In this document: one piece after another, positions 37,242 to 45,816 of the stretch
How positions within the stretch are numbered: position 1 is the stretch's first letter
Layout of the letters: every line of letters starts with the position of its first letter
Source: Paenibacillus curdlanolyticus YK9
GTDB lineage: Bacteria > Bacillota > Bacilli > Paenibacillales > Paenibacillaceae
Assembly (NCBI RefSeq): GCF_000179615.1
Contig: NZ_AEDD01000010.1
Coordinates: forward strand, 167,501 to 231,500
Direction of reading: 5' to 3'
DNA length: 64,000 nucleotides
The notes under the pieces: generated by a model
Told to the model about the DNA's origin: nothing
What the model saw: only the letters and a program-made list of their open reading frames with translations
Databases searched by the model: none
Translations under genes and position numbers: made by a program

Positions 37242-39377
37242 ATGACTCCACGACACGTCAAAGGAATAGCGGTCGCACTGCTCCTCGCCGCTGTATTCAG
37301 TGTTACGTTGTCTCAAGGTTTTGGTGACGCATGGAAATCGCAGTATACGTATGCTTTCTCCCCGGTTAACGATCCTATAGCCATCGACCTGAGCAGTACC
37401 GCCGATGAAGCTACTGGGCTGGCCCCGACGAGCGAGCCTGACGCTGCCGCCCATGCGGATACGAGAAACCAAGCCGATTCGGCGCCGCAGGCGCCAGCAC
37501 GCAGTACGCCTAACAACAGCATAGCGAAACCACCAGCCCCGCCCGAGCCCGACACCGGCATGACGCCAAACAACCAAGCCCTTAGCAAACGAGTAACCGA
37601 GTATCACATTGATGTAAAGCTGGACAATGCAGGCCGCTCGCTGAACGGAAATTTGATCGTCACTTGGACGAACCCCGGCCGCAAGCCTGTGTCCGAGCTG
37701 TATTGGCACCTGTATCCGAATGCCTTCCAATCGCAAGAAACGACCTTCATGCGCGAATCCGGCGGGCAGCTGCGGGAGGATCGCGCTACAACAAACAGCT
37801 TAGGCGGCATGACGATCAACTCTCTCATGACAGAGCAAGGCGAAAGCTTACTCCCACGCCTTCATTATGTGCAGCCGGATGACGGCAACGTGAAGGATCA
37901 AACGCTTGCGAAGCTTCGGCTCCAGAAGCCCGTGGAGCCGAACAAGAGCGTGACGCTGAAGGTCGGCTTCACCGTGAAGCTGCCTGAGGTGTTCGCCCGC
38001 ATGGGCTACGCCGGAAATTTCATCATGGCAGGCCAATGGTTTCCGAAGCTGGCCGTCTATGAACCAGCAGGCACGCGCGGACGCGCCGCCGAAGGCTGGA
38101 ATGCCCATCAGTATCATGGCAACTCCGAGTTTTACAGCGATTTTGGCATCTACAGCGTGAACATCACCTTACCAGCGCGATACAAAGTAGCGGCAACCGG
38201 ATTTCAGACAAAGCCAGCCAAAACGCATGGCGATTGGAAGACCCTAACATTCTACGCGGATGACGTACATGATTTTGCATGGGCAGCTTCGCCGGATTTC
38301 GTCTATGCAGAGGAGTCCTTCTCCGCCGTCGGCGTTCCTGGCGTACGCATCAAGCTTTACCTCGATCCGCTGCACGCCAAGCTCAAGGACCGCTATATGC
38401 ACGCCGCCAAATCCGCTCTCGCCAAATATGCGCAGTGGTACGGCCAATATCCGTACTCGACGTTATCCGTCGTCGTTCCGCCGAAGGGCGGCAATGGCGC
38501 AGGCGGCATGGAATATCCGACCCTTGTCACCTCCTTCGCTGCCGAAGATGATAATCCGGGCTACAGCCTGGAGCGGACGGTCGTCCATGAGATCGGACAC
38601 CAGTACTGGTACGGCATGGTAGCATCCAACGAATTCGAGGAAGCATGGCTCGACGAAGGCTTTACCTCTTACGCGGAAGATAAAGTAATGGAAACCGAGT
38701 ATGGCGTTCTTCCGAATCTCGCGCTTGAATCCAGCTATATGACCGATCCTGCGCCTTTAAAGCAGCTCTCGTGGTCCTATCAAAGCCATGACCACTACGC
38801 GGAGAACGTGTATATGCGCGCCAAGCTAGTGCTTGTCGGCATCGAGAAGCTGGCGGGCGATAAGGCGATGCAGAAGATTATGCGAACCTATTTCCAGAAA
38901 TATAAGTTCAAGCATCCTTCTACCGCCGACTTCGAACGGATTGTCGAGCAAGTGACCAAAGCCAATTGGAGCGACTACTTCCGCCAGTATGTATACGGCG
39001 ATGAGATGGCAGATTTCGCGATCGAGAGCATTACGGTCGATTCGGCGAAGCTCGCCGACGGCAGCCCCGCTTTTGAATCTGCCGTGAAGGTGCGCAGGCT
39101 TGGCGGCAGCTACGGCCCCGTGCCCGTACAGTTCCGGTTCACAGACGGAACGACCGTTACCCGAAGCTGGGACGGATCAGAGGCCAGCAGCTTGTTCCGG
39201 TTCAAGCACGCCTCTCCGCTCGACTGGGCTTCCATAGATCCGCAGCACACGAATGTACTCGACAATAAGCAAATCAACAACTATATGAAAGCCGAGCTGC
39301 CGGAACGCACACGAACGCGTTGGAGCCTCGGAGCCGCCAAGCTTCTGGAAGGCATCATCGGAGCGTTAGGCTGGTGA
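37242..39377 (+). CDS. M1 family metallopeptidase, membrane-anchored or secreted
   Basis: 711 residues. N-terminal hydrophobic segment (about 7-26), a Pro/Ala-rich linker to about residue 105, a beta-sandwich M1 N-domain, then the zinc site HEIGHQYWYG with the downstream Glu in EEAWLDEGFTSYAE (gluzincin HExxH-x18-E). A GGMEYPTL segment takes the place of the GAMEN exopeptidase motif. The start ATG 37242 has GGGAGGG about 10 bases upstream. Confidence 0.9.
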   Translation: MTPRHVKGIAVALLLAAVFSVTLSQGFGDAWKSQYTYAFSPVNDPIAIDLSSTADEATGLAPTSEPDAAAHADTRNQADSAPQAPARSTPNNSIAKPPAPPEPDTGMTPNNQALSKRVTEYHIDVKLDNAGRSLNGNLIVTWTNPGRKPVSELYWHLYPNAFQSQETTFMRESGGQLREDRATTNSLGGMTINSLMTEQGESLLPRLHYVQPDDGNVKDQTLAKLRLQKPVEPNKSVTLKVGFTVKLPEVFARMGYAGNFIMAGQWFPKLAVYEPAGTRGRAAEGWNAHQYHGNSEFYSDFGIYSVNITLPARYKVAATGFQTKPAKTHGDWKTLTFYADDVHDFAWAASPDFVYAEESFSAVGVPGVRIKLYLDPLHAKLKDRYMHAAKSALAKYAQWYGQYPYSTLSVVVPPKGGNGAGGMEYPTLVTSFAAEDDNPGYSLERTVVHEIGHQYWYGMVASNEFEEAWLDEGFTSYAEDKVMETEYGVLPNLALESSYMTDPAPLKQLSWSYQSHDHYAENVYMRAKLVLVGIEKLAGDKAMQKIMRTYFQKYKFKHPSTADFERIVEQVTKANWSDYFRQYVYGDEMADFAIESITVDSAKLADGSPAFESAVKVRRLGGSYGPVPVQFRFTDGTTVTRSWDGSEASSLFRFKHASPLDWASIDPQHTNVLDNKQINNYMKAELPERTRTRWSLGAAKLLEGIIGALGW

Positions 39378-39468
39378 TGAAGCGCATTCGATGCTTAGGA
39401 CTGCCCGCCATCCCGTGCGCGATCGGACCGCCGAGCAGAAGGCCGGCATTCGGAAAGGAGTGTTACTG

Positions 39469-40284
39469 ATGAAGCAGCATATGAGCGCCGGCTGGACGCT
39501 GACGGCACGACACCTCTATATCATCATTCTGCTGTTCGTTTATCAGCTGTTGTGGGGCTTCTTCCTCTACCGGGTTGTTGACGGAATCGTTATGCCTCTG
39601 CTGCGCCGCTATCCGGGCAGCGGCATGCCGGCCTCCGCTAGCCGCCTCTATCTATATGAGGCAGAATTCCAGCTAATGAAGACCGACCTCATCCATCCTT
39701 ATCTATGGACATTTGCCTGCCTCATCGCGCTTCGCATGGTGCTGACGCCAATCCTGAATGCCGGGCTGTTCCATTCGCTCCATCATGCGACAACCGACTC
39801 CGGCACTCGCTTTATGCAAGGCGTACGTCGCGCATGGCTGCCAGTGACCGCCCTATACTGGGCGGAATCGCTGCTGGCGCTGGCCCCCGGCTATTGGCTG
39901 CTGCCTCGCGCATTCGACATCGCGCTCGCCGCCGACTCGCGCGCCGACATCATTCGCCAGCTGCTGCCAGGCGCCTGCGGCTGGTTCGCATGGGGCATTC
40001 TGCTCCATCTGCTGTTTCTCGCCATGCAGTTCGGCGCTGCGTCCGGGACGGGGGTCTTCCAAGGCTTATGGCGATCGATCAAACGATTCCTGCCTTATGT
40101 CACGATATCCCTGCTGATGTGGGGAATCAGCGTGCTTGCCGGGCTGCTCGTCACCTCCGCCTCGTTGCTGTGGGCCGGCTTTTTCGCCGTCCTGCTGCAT
40201 CAAGCCTATCATTTTGCGAGGACGATGTTGAAGGTGTGGACCATAGCCACCCAGTTCGACTGCTGGCATGCGAATAAACCTTAA
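39469..40284 (+). CDS. Integral membrane protein, unknown
   Basis: 271 residues with about five to six hydrophobic helices. ATG 39469 follows GGAAAGGAG. It is 91 bases downstream of the M1 peptidase gene with no terminator between, so probably an operon. No motif recognised. Confidence 0.6.
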   Translation: MKQHMSAGWTLTARHLYIIILLFVYQLLWGFFLYRVVDGIVMPLLRRYPGSGMPASASRLYLYEAEFQLMKTDLIHPYLWTFACLIALRMVLTPILNAGLFHSLHHATTDSGTRFMQGVRRAWLPVTALYWAESLLALAPGYWLLPRAFDIALAADSRADIIRQLLPGACGWFAWGILLHLLFLAMQFGAASGTGVFQGLWRSIKRFLPYVTISLLMWGISVLAGLLVTSASLLWAGFFAVLLHQAYHFARTMLKVWTIATQFDCWHANKP

Positions 40285-40330
40285 GCTATCACCCTCCCAT
40301 TAGGAACGAAATCAACTTCATGCCTATCGT

Positions 40331-40363
40331 AATGAGGCCCCGCCTTCTGGCGCGGCCTCTTCT
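40331..40363 (+). terminator. Terminator of the M1 peptidase operon
   Basis: GAGGCC.CGCC-TTCT-GGCG.GGCCTC hairpin followed by a T-rich tail. Confidence 0.8.
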
Positions 40364-40539
40364 TTGCGTTATTTGAACCATACTCCATACTTTCCGGCTG
40401 AATTCTGAGCAAAAATGAGAAAACCTCTCATAAACAACCGGAATCCCTCCCAATTCCATGAGAATTATTAGAAATTCGACAGTTAGGAAGGATTTTCTTC
40501 AAAAAATACGAATTATTATTCCCTGTACATAAAAAAGCT

Positions 40540-40674
40540 GCCGAATTTCAGTGTACGAAAACGGGGGAACCACTCCGGGTTAATTGATCCCGACCGCGCT
40601 TATTGGATATTCAAGCACGGCCAGAGGGTATCATAGGTGACCTTCAACCGAACCCCACAGCTAACCTCGTAGGC
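40540..40674 (+). promoter_or_regulatory. c-di-AMP riboswitch (ydaO/yuaA type), first copy
   Basis: Conserved elements AACGGGGGAACC, GGGTTAATTG and the 3' signature CCGAACCCCACAGCTAACCTCGTAGGC are all present. The 3' end is 21 bases before the GTG of a wall hydrolase gene. No terminator lies between, and the conserved ACCTTC inside the aptamer could pair with the GGAAGG Shine-Dalgarno. Confidence 0.92.
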
Positions 40675-40694
40675 AATGGAAGGAGCACTACAAC

Positions 40695-41207
40695 GTGCGT
40701 AAGTTTACTGCATTGCTGCTCGGGCTCGCCTTATTGTTCGCTTTCCAAGCGGGAAGCGCTTTCGCGGATTCCAAAGCAGACTCCAAACTGAACCAAGTAA
40801 TTGATGACGTGATTGGAACGCCGTACCTGTCCGCAGGAACGACGACCAAAGGTTTCGATTGCTCTGGTTTTACCATGTACGTCTTCAAGAAATTCGGCAT
40901 TTCTCTGCCCCACTCATCTGGCGCGCAGAGCAAGCTTGGCAAAGCAGTAGCCAAGGACGACCTTCGTGAAGGAGATCTCGTATTCTTCAATACGAGCGGC
41001 AAAGGCGTATCGCATGTCGGCATCTATGTCGGCGATGGCAAATTCGCTCACGCTTCCTCCAGCAAAGGCGTCACGATCAGCAACTTGAGCGACTCCTACT
41101 ATGCTAATCGTTACATGAGCGCTCGACGCGTAATGAGCACCGCATCTTATGAGAAATACGCGGACGATCCGGCTGACCAAGTAGATGGCGGTCCAGACGT
41201 CGACTAG
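40695..41207 (+). CDS. c-di-AMP-regulated NlpC/P60 cell-wall hydrolase
   Basis: 170 residues from GTG with GGAAGGAG 9 bases upstream. Signal peptide (about 1-24), a catalytic domain with Cys (FDCSGFT) and His (HVGIYVG), and FAHASSSKGVTIS. An acidic tail (YADDPADQVDGGPDVD) ends the protein. It is a close paralogue of the gene at 41551. c-di-AMP riboswitches often control wall hydrolases and osmolyte transport, linking wall turnover to turgor. Confidence 0.9.
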   Translation: MRKFTALLLGLALLFAFQAGSAFADSKADSKLNQVIDDVIGTPYLSAGTTTKGFDCSGFTMYVFKKFGISLPHSSGAQSKLGKAVAKDDLREGDLVFFNTSGKGVSHVGIYVGDGKFAHASSSKGVTISNLSDSYYANRYMSARRVMSTASYEKYADDPADQVDGGPDVD

Positions 41208-41248
41208 GATGCATCATAGGCATGGCGCTTGCCATGCACCCAATAAAG

Positions 41249-41303
41249 GCCGCACAAGACTTCGTCCATTCGGACAAGCTCGTGCGGTCTTTGTTCTTTT
41301 TAC
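41249..41303 (+). terminator. Terminator after the first riboswitch-controlled hydrolase
   Basis: AAGGCCGCAC pairs with GTGCGGTCTT with an inner GTCC/GGAC stem, then a T-rich tail ending in five T. Confidence 0.85.
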
Positions 41304-41397
41304 CCACTCTTTCTCAGAAAACTAATAAAATTTTACCAGTAAAATCGGCAGGACTATTTAAGATTTTATCGAATCTTTAGATTGTCATACAAAATTT

Positions 41398-41530
41398 GCC
41401 GAATCATCGCCTTGGCGGTGAACGGGGGAACCATTTTTAGGGTGAATTGACTCCGCCTCTCGTCCTATCGACGTGCGCCGCAGGAATCATAGGGAACCTT
41501 CAACCGAACCCCACAGCTAACCTCGTAGGC
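41398..41530 (+). promoter_or_regulatory. c-di-AMP riboswitch, second copy
   Basis: AACGGGGGAACC, GGGTGAATTG and CCGAACCCCACAGCTAACCTCGTAGGC, the last identical to the first copy, lead to GGAAGGAGCACC and a TTG start. Again no terminator lies between aptamer and gene. 41208-41550 otherwise holds only the preceding terminator. Confidence 0.93.
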
Positions 41531-41550
41531 TCTGGAAGGAGCACCACCTT

Positions 41551-42024
41551 TTGAAGAAAGCGCTTGCAGTTTTACTCGGACTAGCTATGCTGTTGACGAT
41601 TCAAGTCGGCAGTGCGTTCGCAGATTCGACGCTGGACAACAAGATCGACGCTGTAATCGGAACACCTTACGTATCCGGCGGCACTTCGGTCAAAGGTTTT
41701 GATTGCTCAGGCTTTACGCAGTACGTGTTCAAACAGCTCGGCATCTCGCTCGAGCGCACGTCCGGCTCCCAAGCCAAAATGGGCTCTGCCGTCGATAAAG
41801 ACGACCTTCGCGCAGGCGATCTCGTATTCTTCAATACGAGCGGTGACGGAATTTCGCATGTCGGCATCTATGTTGGCGACGGCAAATTCGCGCACGCGTC
41901 CTCCAGCAAAGGCGTAACCATCAGCGCGCTTGGCGATTCGTATTACGCGAAACGTTATGTAACCGCACGCCGTGTCATGGACGCAGCATCTTACGGGAAA
42001 TACGCCGACTCCTCCGCTGAATAA
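41551..42024 (+). CDS. c-di-AMP-regulated NlpC/P60 cell-wall hydrolase, second paralogue
   Basis: 157 residues from TTG with GGAAGGAG 9 bases upstream. Signal peptide (about 1-24), Cys in FDCSGFT, His in HVGIYVG. It is highly similar to the protein at 40695, including GDGKFAHASSSKGVTIS, and lacks that protein's acidic tail. Gene plus riboswitch look like a tandem duplication. Confidence 0.9.
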   Translation: MKKALAVLLGLAMLLTIQVGSAFADSTLDNKIDAVIGTPYVSGGTSVKGFDCSGFTQYVFKQLGISLERTSGSQAKMGSAVDKDDLRAGDLVFFNTSGDGISHVGIYVGDGKFAHASSSKGVTISALGDSYYAKRYVTARRVMDAASYGKYADSSAE

Positions 42025-42071
42025 GGATGTCGAACGTTAGCGAAGATGCGTAACACATAGCTAGCGACAAC

Positions 42072-42119
42072 AAAAACCGTATGCCTGCCTGAGCAATCGG
42101 GACGTGGCATACGGTTTTT
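42072..42119 (+). terminator. Terminator of the second hydrolase
   Basis: AAAAACCGTATGCC pairs with GGCATACGGTTTTT. Confidence 0.92.
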
Positions 42120-42206
42120 GCGCGAATACAGGAATGGATTGTACTTCCACCACATATGTTCAGTTGGGAACCAAACCCAATACACGAATTGAAAGGTGGA
42201 TGATTA

Positions 42207-42671
42207 ATGAAGAAGAAATGGCTAGTCGCGGTATCCTTGTTGCTGCTTATCATGACGATGGGGATCGCGGTATCAAGCTCGGCAGCGCCTGCAACCTACG
42301 TGCATGGCGTATTCTCTACCAGTCCGCTTTATGTCAAAGACGGCGGCACTGGCGCGATGCTAACCGCAACGAGCGGCAATGCCATCGCCAGCTGGACGGA
42401 AAACCCGCTAAGTTCGGGCAACCAAGGATTTTATAATGCGATCGTCTATGTAGGCAGCGTCAAATATGAATTCCGGCTCATCAGCGTAACCTCAACGACT
42501 GCCGATCAAATCAACGGCAATTTCCACATCTATAAAAACAATGTGCTCGTCGCATCCGTATCCGGCACCGTCTATGGCCTAAGCCAGCCGGTGGGTAATT
42601 ACTATAAGTTTTATGACAGCGCCTCCAATTGGCATGTATCAGGCTACATCACGAACCGTCTCGATTACTGA
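42207..42671 (+). CDS. Secreted protein of unknown function
   Basis: 154 residues. Signal peptide (about 1-27, cleavage near SSA-AP). The mature part is beta-rich with many Ser/Thr/Asn/Tyr residues and no Cys. No family recognised. AAAGGTGG lies 7 bases before the ATG. It is isolated between the hydrolase terminator and the next gene. Confidence 0.6.
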   Translation: MKKKWLVAVSLLLLIMTMGIAVSSSAAPATYVHGVFSTSPLYVKDGGTGAMLTATSGNAIASWTENPLSSGNQGFYNAIVYVGSVKYEFRLISVTSTTADQINGNFHIYKNNVLVASVSGTVYGLSQPVGNYYKFYDSASNWHVSGYITNRLDY

Positions 42672-42924
42672 TTAATCGCCATTTAGCAAGCTCCCCAACC
42701 GTCTTGCGCTTGCTATCTTCCCAAGCCGTGAGAAGAAGGTCTATGCCTTCTTCTTGCGGCTTTGCTCTGCAATGGTCTTCATTCCGTTTCCTGCTCTAGT
42801 CTCTATCCTTACTCGACCAAAGTAGGGGAATCGCGCCGGGCGGCGGGCGGTATGCGCTTCTGTAAGCTCCCTTTATACTGGAACTATTGATCATCCAATT
42901 CCAATATCAAAGGAGTTACACGGC

Positions 42925-43722
42925 ATGCATAATACCGTTACACAGCCCCAACCCGAAGCTGCCCAGTCCGGCGCACTCGGTCGGTACATGATACAGACCA
43001 TATACATGACACTCATCACTTTACCTCTATCCATCATTGGCTTCACCCTATCGGTTACCCTCATCGCGCTCGGCTTCGGACTTGTGCCGATCCTCATCGG
43101 GCTTCCGCTGTTGAAGCTGGCTGTCCACCTCTCCCATGCCCTCATGATGGAGGACGTTCGCCGTACGCGAGGCATCCTTCCCGCTAAAGCGGCAAATGCC
43201 GTTCCCCATCATCACGCTTTCGGTCCATTCACGTACCGCGAGCTGCTTACAACATCTGCCCCTTATGTTCCGCTAGGCTACTGGCTCGGCAAGCTCCCTG
43301 CTGCGATCGGCCAATTCGCCGCTGCGGTCGTATTCCCTGTCTGCGGTATGGCGCTGCTGTTCTCGCCTGCCGTATACCTTGTGCTTGAGCGTTATGGGAT
43401 CCCAAGTTTCCAGGATGACGTTGTGTTCGACGTCCTGACGCCTGCCTTGACCGGCATTCAGCGCGCATACATTGGAACAGGAGTCGGTGTCTTGTTCCTC
43501 ATGATCGGCGGGCCGCTGCTAGCCGTGCTGGCGCGTTCCCAAGGCAGCCGGATCGCCGGCATGCTGCACCCGCGTGCGGAAACAGTCACGGTCGAAGCGC
43601 CTGTAGCAAAGGAGCATAACAGCGCATTTTCGTTTAAGCATCCCCTGGAGGAGCTTAAGGCTACCGAATATGATTTTCCGCTGACGAATCCTGATCTGAA
43701 AGACACGAATTCCTCCCATTAG
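42925..43722 (+). CDS. Putative sensor-domain membrane protein
   Basis: 265 residues with four or five transmembrane segments in two pairs (about 22-70 and 130-155, 180-205). The fold pattern resembles the stand-alone 'putative sensor' domain found on actinobacterial histidine kinases, but there is no kinase domain. A His triplet (VPHHHAFG) lies between the pairs, and the cytoplasmic tail is charged. AAGGAG precedes the ATG. Confidence 0.6.
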   Translation: MHNTVTQPQPEAAQSGALGRYMIQTIYMTLITLPLSIIGFTLSVTLIALGFGLVPILIGLPLLKLAVHLSHALMMEDVRRTRGILPAKAANAVPHHHAFGPFTYRELLTTSAPYVPLGYWLGKLPAAIGQFAAAVVFPVCGMALLFSPAVYLVLERYGIPSFQDDVVFDVLTPALTGIQRAYIGTGVGVLFLMIGGPLLAVLARSQGSRIAGMLHPRAETVTVEAPVAKEHNSAFSFKHPLEELKATEYDFPLTNPDLKDTNSSH

Positions 43723-43809
43723 CCGTCTCCCAGGACGCAGATCCGCCGTCGTCATGCACGTAAGCTATTCTCGGTAGGTTCCTTATTGTGATGGTAATCG
43801 ACCAATGCA

Positions 43810-43843
43810 AACAGCACCCTCGCCTTCGAGGGTGCTGTTTTCT
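43810..43843 (+). terminator. Terminator of the sensor-domain gene
   Basis: ACAGCACCCTCG-CCTT-CGAGGGTGCTGT perfect 12-bp stem with a TTTTCTTTTC tail, immediately before array B. Confidence 0.92.
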
Positions 43844-43854
43844 TTTCTTCATAT

Positions 43855-44049
43855 CGTTGCGCTTTGTACAATGAGAACGGTGCGATTGCACGATTTCGAA
43901 GGGTATCCTTGCAGTTTATACAGCGAGATACGGTCGACATGCTCTCCAAAGATCCGAAGAATAGTCAACCCGCTTTCCCCATTGCACTAAATGCATGGCG
44001 CCTTCCTATTTTGTGCGCCCGATGAGATTTCCTTGTAAGAAATACAATG
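43855..44049. repeat. Phased palindrome array B (four 19-bp sites)
   Basis: Sites at 43855-43873, 43907-43925, 43980-43998 and 44031-44049 follow the CRTTGYA-N5-TRCAAYG pattern with some decay (for example CCTTGTAAGAAATACAATG). Starts are 52, 73 and 51 bp apart, as in arrays A and C. A weaker extra copy is at 43884-43902. Nothing else is supported in 43844-44132. Confidence 0.7.
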
Positions 44050-44132
44050 AGAACTATAGGCTAACGAACGAATTCTAACCGCTACAGATGTACATCATGT
44101 TCAGAGTGATCGCACTCTGCAGTATGGCGCGG

Positions 44133-44639
44133 TCAGCCCTGAATCGGCCCGAACACATCAACGTACAGCAAACCGTCCGGATGGTCTTCGCGGTCGAACT
44201 CATACTTCTCCAGCACCATCAAGCCTTTCACCTGCTCCAGGCCTTCCTGCTGTCGATAAGTTTGAAGTCTCTCGTAAGGGTCTGGCTCCCAAGGCAGCGG
44301 TCCCTCATAGTGAACAGTCGCATAGCGGGCTGCTGGCTGCGTAAAGCCGACCAGCCCTTCGGGCACATTATTATCCAAGCTCGCAACCTGCACGGCGTAG
44401 ACATACGTGAACATAATGTCATTGGCATACCAAGGCGCCCACAAAATATCGGGATTGATAACGCCTTCAATTTCGCCCATGCGCTCCATGAACAGCTGCT
44501 TCGTCTTGCTGATCGTGCCATAATCCCCATCCTTAAACGAAACGATGACCGGTAGACCGACGAACTTCATTTCATCCAAATGCACAGTGACAACTTCACT
44601 GGCAAAGCCGGTCTTATCGACCTGCGACTGCTCGTTCAC
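44133..44639 (-). CDS. GyrI-like effector-binding domain protein
   Basis: 168 residues from a GTG behind AAGGAGGCGG. The domain (VVTVHLDEMKFVGLPVIVSF ... PWYANDIMFTYVYAVQV ... YATVHYEGPLPWEPDPYERL) resembles the SOUL/GyrI fold that binds drugs or small ligands in AraC-type regulators. No DNA-binding domain is attached. The in-frame region upstream of the GTG lacks a start signal and is not included. Confidence 0.7.
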   Translation of the reverse strand: MNEQSQVDKTGFASEVVTVHLDEMKFVGLPVIVSFKDGDYGTISKTKQLFMERMGEIEGVINPDILWAPWYANDIMFTYVYAVQVASLDNNVPEGLVGFTQPAARYATVHYEGPLPWEPDPYERLQTYRQQEGLEQVKGLMVLEKYEFDREDHPDGLLYVDVFGPIQG

Positions 44640-44767
44640 GCTGATGCCGCCTCCTTTGGTTGGGTCGGTGGTTGGTAGAGCCTTTCCGGAACCCTCCCTA
44701 CCAGTTCGATAACAAGGTTTCCTTTTCCTGCATGGACATGACCTGATCAACGGGCAGGCCGCGCTAA

Positions 44768-44812
44768 CAAAAAAAGAGCATCGAAGCACCGTATAAACGG
44801 TTACCCGGTGCC
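44768..44812 (-). terminator. Terminator of the Dabb gene
   Basis: GGCACCG pairs with CGGTGCT on the minus strand, followed after 8 bases by a seven-T run. Confidence 0.6.
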
Positions 44813-44837
44813 CCTTTTGCCCTTCAGCAGCTAAAGC

Positions 44838-45155
44838 TTAGCTCCATTGCACGTAATCAATTTCCAGGAAGCGCTCAACCTCAGTCTCCCAGCGTTCCCT
44901 CACGAACGCTTCATGTAACGGATGCGCATTATAAGCGTCGTAGGCGTCCTGATCGGCGAAAGCCATCGAGAAGCCATATTGATAGTCGTTCTTCGGGCTC
45001 GTCTGAAGATTGACGACGAAATCCTCCACGACAGGAATAGCACGCAGAATGCGCTGTCCATCCTCTAGAAAACGCCGCGCTTCCTCCGAACCTAAGGCAT
45101 GCTTCAGGTTAAAAATAACCGAATGAATAATGCGGGATTGCGATGCCGCTGTCAT
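44838..45155 (-). CDS. Dabb family stress-responsive A/B barrel protein
   Basis: 105 residues with IIHSVIFNLKHALGSEEARRFLEDG ... YGFSMAFADQDAYDAYNAHPLHEAFVRE, the dimeric alpha/beta-barrel (Dabb) pattern including HPxH. Function in bacteria is unknown, related folds act as small cyclases or oxygenases. Confidence 0.85.
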   Translation of the reverse strand: MTAASQSRIIHSVIFNLKHALGSEEARRFLEDGQRILRAIPVVEDFVVNLQTSPKNDYQYGFSMAFADQDAYDAYNAHPLHEAFVRERWETEVERFLEIDYVQWS

Positions 45156-45194
45156 AATTTTACCGCCTCCATTACCTATGTAGTTGTTTCCAAC

Positions 45195-45707
45195 CTAATC
45201 CCAAGGCTGCTTCACCGTTAAATAGCCGGCAAATTTCTTGCTTTCCTGACGCCGCATCCGGCGCATCTCTGCGCGATGGGGGGCCGTCTCATGGAGCTTG
45301 ATTTCCTCTTCGGTCTCCGGAATGACTTCCGGCACCGCAACGGGCTTCCGGTTCTCATCGAGCGCTACGAAGGTAAGGAACGACGTGGCCGCAATCGTCC
45401 GTTCTCCGTTCAAGAGGTCTTCTTTAATGATCTTCACGAAAACCTCCATGGAGGAGTTGCCCGTCCACGTTACATACGATTCCATGCAGACAGAATCGGA
45501 TGGCCGGATTGGGTGAAGGAAGTCAACCGAGTCCGTTGAGGCAGTAACGACCGATCGGCGGCAATGTTTGCTCGCTGCGATGGAGGCGATGTCATCGACG
45601 TACGCCATAAGCTTGCCGCCGAACAGCGTGTTGTGGTTGTTGACATCCGTTGGGAATACCCTTGATGTTTTGTAGCACTTAGACTCGCGTGCGTACCGAT
45701 GCTCCAT
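45195..45707 (-). CDS. Acyl-CoA thioesterase, hotdog fold (YkhA-like)
   Basis: 170 residues. The pattern VFPTDVNNHNTLFGGKLMAYVDDIASIAASKH with catalytic Asn/Asp region, and DSVDFLHPIRPSDSV, identify the BACH/YciA-type thioesterases. A Glu/Arg-rich C-terminal extension follows. ATG 45707 has AAGGGG 11 bases upstream; the open frame starts 11 codons earlier without a site. Confidence 0.85.
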   Translation of the reverse strand: MEHRYARESKCYKTSRVFPTDVNNHNTLFGGKLMAYVDDIASIAASKHCRRSVVTASTDSVDFLHPIRPSDSVCMESYVTWTGNSSMEVFVKIIKEDLLNGERTIAATSFLTFVALDENRKPVAVPEVIPETEEEIKLHETAPHRAEMRRMRRQESKKFAGYLTVKQPWD

Positions 45708-45816
45708 GCCTGATTGCCCCTTTTTGTCCGACGCTTGCATCGGATCTGCTGGTATATAACGATACCGTTACTGTACCATGAAGCGACATCATTTTCCATT
45801 AGACATCAAGCGGTCA

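Noticed and set aside
40695-42024. Tandem NlpC/P60 genes as prophage lysis genes
   Set aside because: They have Sec signal peptides and c-di-AMP riboswitches, and no phage genes are near.
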